Positions 5,184 through 8,513 of a stretch of 8,513 nucleotides of DNA are shown piece after piece. Location: the NCBI GenBank assembly GCA_031411575.1, contig JANOBJ010000103.1, positions 1 through 8,513 of the forward strand, written 5' to 3'. This stretch comes from JANOBJ01 sp031411575 (GTDB lineage Bacteria; Pseudomonadota; Gammaproteobacteria; Burkholderiales; Burkholderiaceae_C). Made by a program: the position numbers and the translations under genes. Numbering within the stretch: position 1 is the first letter of the stretch; each line of letters starts with the position of its first letter. Below the pieces are notes generated by a model. That model had not been told where the DNA came from, ran no database searches, and saw only the letters and a list, made by a program, of their open reading frames with translations.

Positions 5184-5891
5184 GCTGTGGGTCTACCTTT
5201 CTTCCACGCCACTGTTCGGCCTGACCGCAACGCTGTGCGCCTATGTGCTCGCGCAGGCGTTCTACGCGCGGGTGCGGCAGGCGCTTGGGCCAACCCGGTG
5301 CTGTGGACGGTGCTGGTGATCGCTGCCGGCCTGCTGGCCACCGACACCGCCTACCCCACCTACTTCTCGGGCGCGCAGTTCATCCACTTCCTGCTGGGGC
5401 CAGCGGTGGTGGCGCTGGCCTGGCCGCTGTGGCAACGCCGCGCCGAGTTGCAGCAGCGCTGGGGCCGGTTTGTGCTGGCGTCGCTGCTGGGTGGCGCCGC
5501 GGCTGCGGGCTCGGCCGCAGCACTGGCCTGGGGCTTGGGCCTGCCGGGCGAGGTGCTGCTGTCGCTGGTGCCCAAGTCGGTCACCGCGCCGGTGGCGATG
5601 GGTGTGGCCGAGAAGATTGGCGGCATTCCGGCGCTGGCGGCCGTGTTTGCGGTGATCACCGGGATGGTCGGCGCGTTGAGCGGCAAGTACCTGTTTGACG
5701 CGCTGCGCGTGCCGACCGATGCCGCCGGCTGGGCCGCGCGCGGCTTTGCGCTGGGCACCGCCTCGCACGGCATCGGCGCGGCGCGGGCGCTGCAAGTCAA
5801 CGCCGACGCCGGCGCCTACGCGGGGCTTGCGCTGGGCCTGCAGGTGGTGCTGGCGTCGCTGTTGATACCGCTGGCGTTCCGGCTGTTCTGA
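5167..5891 (+). pseudogene. lrgB: LrgB-family membrane protein, interrupted by an apparent 1-nt frameshift
   Basis: LrgB is the multi-span partner of LrgA. The ATG at 5167 has a good ribosome binding site (GGAG at 5157-5160, 6-nt spacing) and encodes a family-like N-terminus (MPKFVELWVYLSSTPLFGLT). This frame hits TGA at 5317-5319 after 50 residues. From about 5286 the family sequence continues in another frame: WANPVLWTV, YFSGAQFIHFLLGPAVVALA, VPKSVTAPVAMGVAEKIGG, then RGFALGTASHGIGAARAL near the end, to TGA at 5889-5891. One base appears to be missing around 5281-5288, where GCGCTTGGGCC would give the continuous reading ALWAN if it were GCGCTGTGGGCC. Restored, the protein would be about 241 residues, normal for LrgB. 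No convincing -1 slippery heptamer is visible. Either the gene is inactivated or the sequence has a single-base error; everything else looks under selection, so the break is recent or artefactual. Confidence 0.85.
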
Positions 5892-5911
5892 ACGCTGCCG
5901 GCCCCGCGTCG

Positions 5912-7771
5912 TTACCAGCTGTCGATGCTGTACGTGGCGCCCGCCGCCACCGGGGCCGCCGACGCCAGCCCGCGCACCAGCCAGTCGCGCGTCTCGGCCG
6001 GGTCGATCACGGCGTCAATTTCCAGCGTGGCGGCCATGTTGATGGCGCTGCCGGCCTCGTACTGTTTATCCACCAACGTCTGGTACAGCGCCTCGCGCTG
6101 CGGGCCTTCGGGCACGGCTTCGAGCTCCTTGCGGTAGCCCAGCCGCACGGCGCCCTCCAGCCCCATGGCGCCAAACTCGCCGGTCGGCCAGGCCACGGTA
6201 AACAGCGGTGAATGAAAGCCGCCGGCCGCCATGGCCATCGCGCCCAGCCCATAGCCCTTGCGCAGCACAACGCTGAAGAACGGCACCCGCAGGTGCGCGG
6301 CGCCAATGAACAGGCGGCTGACGTGGCGCACCTGCGCGCGCGCTTCGATGTCCGGCCCGACCATGAAGCCGGGTGTGTCGATCAGGCTCACCAGCGGCAG
6401 GCCGTGCGCGTTGCACAGCTGCATGAAGCGGGCGGCCTTGTCGGCCGCGTCAGCATCGATCGCGCCGCCCAGGTGCAGCGGGTTGTTGGCCAGCAGCCCG
6501 ATCGGGCGGCCCCCGATGCGCGCCAGCGCGGTGTGGATGCCGGCGCCAAAACCGGCGCGTAACGCCAGCAGCGAGCCCGCGTCTGCGATGCCCGCCATCA
6601 CCGACCGGGTGTCGTACACGCGCAGCCGGTTCTCGGGCACCAGGTCGCGCAGCGCGGCGCCATCCGGCGCGGTAAACGTGTCCAGCCGCCCCTGGAAGAA
6701 CGACAGGTAGTGCTTCGCTGCCGCCACCGCCTGCGCCTCGTCGTCCACCAGCACGTCGATCACGCCGTTGGTGTGCTGCACGGCGCTCGGGCCGATCTGC
6801 TCGGGCGTGAACACGCCGAGCCCGCCGCCTTCCACCATGGCAGGGCCGCCCATGCCGATGTTGCTGCCGCGGGTGGCGATGATCACGTCGCAGCAGCCCA
6901 GCAGCGCGGCGTTGCCGGCAAAGCAGCGGCCCGCCACCACGCCCAGCACCGGCACCTGGCCGTTGAGCCGCGCAAAACTCGCGAAGGTGCCGACGTGAAG
7001 GCCGGCGACGATGGGCATGTCGGTGTCGCCAGGCCGACCCCCGCCGCCTTCGGCAAACAGCACGACCGGAAGCCGGTTCTGCAGCGCAATGCCCAACAGC
7101 CGGTCGGTCTTTTGGTGGTTGCGCATGCCCTGCGTGCCGGCCAGCACGGTGGCGTCGTAGGCCATGACAACGGCCCTGGATTTCTCTTCGCCAAATTGCG
7201 CCGCGTTGATGCTGCCGATGCCCGTGACCATCCCGTCGGCCGGCGTGTTGGCGATCAGGTCTTCGGCGCTGCGGCGGCTGCGCTGCGCGGCCACCGCCAG
7301 CGCGCCGTACTCGACAAAGCTGCCGGCATCACACAGGTCGGCGATGTTCTCACGCGCGGTGCGCAGGCCGAGCGCATGGCGCTTGGCCACGGCTTGCGGG
7401 CGATTGGCGTCCTGCGTCGGGGCGTGGCGGTCGTGCAGGCGCTGCAGATCGGCGCGCTGGACGGTGCTGCGGCCGGCACCGCCGGGAGCGGCCTGACCAG
7501 CCATTTTTAGAGCGTTTTCGGCCTGTGGTGCGCTCCCACTGGTCATAGTTTGCTCTGAATTTAATAGCAACAACAGCACGTCACCCAGATTGACGGTTTC
7601 GCCCGCCGCGTAAAGCAGCTCTCGCACGTGGCCGTCTGCCGTGGCGCGCAGCTCGTGTTCCATCTTCATGGCTTCCAGCACCACCAGCAGGTCGCCGGCG
7701 CGCACGGCATCGCCGGGTTTGACGGCCCATTCGACGACCAGGGCCTGCAGCGGAGAGCGCAATTCAGTCAT
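5912..7771 (-). CDS. biotinyl domain-carboxyltransferase fusion of an acyl-CoA carboxylase
   Basis: A 619-residue protein. Residues 1-70 are a biotinyl (BCCP-like) domain with the biotinylation motif EAMKM, the biotin attached to Lys36. Residues 71-108 are a low-complexity linker, and about 109-619 form a full carboxyltransferase of the propionyl/methylcrotonyl-CoA carboxylase beta type, with both crotonase-like halves: EGGGGRPGDTD (241-251), GRCFAGNAALLGCCD (281-295), IGMGGPAMVEGGGLG (305-319), then DTPGFMVG (465-472) and RKGYGLGAMAM (504-514). It should move carboxyl from biotin to an acyl-CoA. The biotin carboxylase that charges biotin is not here: an in-frame stop at 7808-7810 lies 12 codons upstream of the ATG. 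It resembles the C-terminal half of single-chain BC-BCCP-CT carboxylases such as long-chain acyl-CoA carboxylase (from memory). Residues 68-78 are encoded by an interspersed repeat. The ribosome binding site is weak. An internal in-frame ATG at 7546 could start the carboxyltransferase alone. Confidence 0.9.
   Translation of the reverse strand: MTELRSPLQALVVEWAVKPGDAVRAGDLLVVLEAMKMEHELRATADGHVRELLYAAGETVNLGDVLLLLLNSEQTMTSGSAPQAENALKMAGQAAPGGAGRSTVQRADLQRLHDRHAPTQDANRPQAVAKRHALGLRTARENIADLCDAGSFVEYGALAVAAQRSRRSAEDLIANTPADGMVTGIGSINAAQFGEEKSRAVVMAYDATVLAGTQGMRNHQKTDRLLGIALQNRLPVVLFAEGGGGRPGDTDMPIVAGLHVGTFASFARLNGQVPVLGVVAGRCFAGNAALLGCCDVIIATRGSNIGMGGPAMVEGGGLGVFTPEQIGPSAVQHTNGVIDVLVDDEAQAVAAAKHYLSFFQGRLDTFTAPDGAALRDLVPENRLRVYDTRSVMAGIADAGSLLALRAGFGAGIHTALARIGGRPIGLLANNPLHLGGAIDADAADKAARFMQLCNAHGLPLVSLIDTPGFMVGPDIEARAQVRHVSRLFIGAAHLRVPFFSVVLRKGYGLGAMAMAAGGFHSPLFTVAWPTGEFGAMGLEGAVRLGYRKELEAVPEGPQREALYQTLVDKQYEAGSAINMAATLEIDAVIDPAETRDWLVRGLASAAPVAAGATYSIDSW
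7539..7570. repeat. 32-bp interspersed repeat, copy B (inside coding sequence)
   Basis: CTGGTCATAGTTTGCT (7539-7554), a 7-base centre CTGAATT, then TAATAGCAA (7562-7570). It matches 2024-2055 in both outer parts exactly, 28 of 32 overall. Unlike copy A the long palindrome is imperfect. It is read in frame on the minus strand as residues 68-78 of the carboxylase (LLLNSEQTMTS), starting at the end of the biotinyl domain, and supplies an in-frame ATG at 7546. Confidence 0.75.
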
Positions 7772-7801
7772 CGCGGCATTGTGCGACGGCGCAGTGCGCC
7801 A

Positions 7802-7816
7802 CCGGCGTCAAGCCGG
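7802..7816. terminator. weak hairpin between receptor and carboxylase genes
   Basis: CCGGC (7802-7806), loop GTCAA, GCCGG (7812-7816) lies in the 58-bp gap downstream of the TonB receptor stop. The stem is short and lacks a T-tract, so read-through into the carboxylase gene is plausible. Confidence 0.25.
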
Positions 7817-7829
7817 CGACACGGTGCGC

Positions 7830-8513
7830 TCAGAACGTGTAGGCCGCGTTCACACCCAGCAGCCAGGTGCGCCCGGGCGCCGGCTCGAAGAAGCGGCCGT
7901 TGCCGTCGTTCACGATCACCGAGCCCGCGTAGGCCTTGTCGCTCAGGTTGTCCACGCGCGCGAATTCGCGGAAGGTCCACTGGCCGACCTTTTGCTGCCA
8001 CGCGAGCCGCAGGTTGGCCACGGTGTAGCCGGCTGCGGCGTCGCTGTTGGCGTCGTTCACGAACACCTTGGACAGCCGGCGCACTTCCAGCGCCGTCTCG
8101 AAGCCCCAGGCGGGTTGCTTCCAGGCCAGTTCGGCGTACACGCTGGTCTTGGGAATGCCGGGGATACGGTTGCCGGCGGCAATCGCCACGTTGGGCGCCG
8201 CGCAGGGCGCCGCCACGCAGGTGAGGAAGCCGTCGCGGTAGGTGGCGTTCAGCTGGGTCAGCGCCAGGTAGGTCGAGAAACCGCTGCCCAGCTGGCCCGC
8301 CAGCGTGGCCTCGAAGCCATTGCGCTCGGTACGGCCGGCGTTCTGGAACACGGTGCGCCCGCCGGTGTTGGTCTGCACCACGATCTCATCGCGGGTGCGC
8401 GCCTGGAAGTACGCCACATTGGTCTGCCAGTTGGGCGACAGGCGCGCCTTGGCGCCGATCTCCCACTGGCTGCTCTTGGCCGGATTGAGCGCGAAGTTCA
8501 GGCCCTGCGCGCC
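7830..8513 (-). CDS. TonB-dependent outer-membrane receptor, C-terminal part (5' end outside window)
   Basis: The frame is open to the window edge (first full codon at 8513), giving 227 residues that form the last strands of a TonB-dependent receptor beta-barrel. Signs are SSQWEIGAKARLSPNWQTNVAY near the start (a KS-x-x-EIG-type barrel strand, split here as SSQWEIGAK and NVAYFQAR), alternating polar/aromatic strands, NVAIAAGNRIPGIPKTSVY (the usual IPGIP turn), RVDNLSDKAYAGSV, and a final strand ending in AAYTF with terminal Phe, the outer-membrane assembly signal. These receptors import siderophores, cobalamin, copper or other scarce compounds using TonB energy. The plug domain, TonB box and signal peptide lie outside, so the ligand cannot be named. 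It is followed after 58 bp by the carboxylase gene on the same strand; a shared transcript is possible but no functional link is evident. Confidence 0.9.
   Translation of the reverse strand, partial: GAQGLNFALNPAKSSQWEIGAKARLSPNWQTNVAYFQARTRDEIVVQTNTGGRTVFQNAGRTERNGFEATLAGQLGSGFSTYLALTQLNATYRDGFLTCVAAPCAAPNVAIAAGNRIPGIPKTSVYAELAWKQPAWGFETALEVRRLSKVFVNDANSDAAAGYTVANLRLAWQQKVGQWTFREFARVDNLSDKAYAGSVIVNDGNGRFFEPAPGRTWLLGVNAAYTF

Noticed and set aside
5187..5285. Start of an intact LrgB at 5187 in the downstream frame
   Set aside because: The first 30 or so residues in this frame do not resemble LrgB and have no good ribosome binding site, while the other frame from 5167 does; a frameshift explains both.
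5281..5292. Programmed -1 ribosomal frameshift site in lrgB
   Set aside because: No X-XXY-YYZ slippery heptamer in the right phase; a deletion or sequencing error is simpler.
6710..7510. 266-codon plus-strand frame antisense to the carboxyltransferase
   Set aside because: Composition is typical of an antisense shadow and the opposite strand carries intact carboxyltransferase motifs.

Overview
The window is high-GC, densely coded bacterial DNA. Protein similarity remembered from known families and two kinds of short interspersed repeat suggest a betaproteobacterium of the Burkholderiales, probably Comamonadaceae. This placement is an inference; there is no rRNA or other marker here. No phage, transposase, CRISPR or RNA gene is visible.

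Layout. (1) Positions 1-373 hold the 3' end of purU (formyltetrahydrofolate deformylase). A GC-rich hairpin repeat and a GcvA-like LysR regulator gene follow. (2) A small exported cysteine-containing protein of unknown function lies on the minus strand (1396-1845). (3) A 280-bp AT-rich divergent intergenic region (1846-2125) holds three nested or adjacent inverted repeats. One of them contains a TATAAT and belongs to a 32-bp repeat that recurs later in the window. (4) A plus-strand cluster follows: a mandelate-racemase-like enolase-superfamily enzyme, translationally coupled (ATGA overlap) to a GlcD-type FAD 2-hydroxyacid dehydrogenase, then an lrgA/lrgB (cidA/cidB-type) membrane pair. lrgB carries an apparent 1-nt frameshift. 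(5) On the minus strand are a biotinyl-carboxyltransferase fusion (acyl-CoA carboxylase without its biotin carboxylase) and the 3' part of a TonB-dependent receptor gene.

The most coherent biological story is 2126-5891. A racemase acting on a 2-hydroxy acid and a flavin dehydrogenase of the D-2-hydroxyacid/glycolate class sit beside an LrgAB pair. Relatives of LrgAB include the plant plastid glycolate/glycerate carrier PLGG1 and the bacterial pyruvate transporter PftAB. Together they could import, racemise and oxidise a 2-hydroxy acid. The usual GlcE and GlcF partners are absent, and the racemase has Ala in place of a carboxylate-binding Ser of mandelate racemase, so the substrate may be neither plain glycolate nor mandelate. 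The second notable item is a 32-bp repeat, once intergenic and once read in frame as the linker between two enzyme domains.
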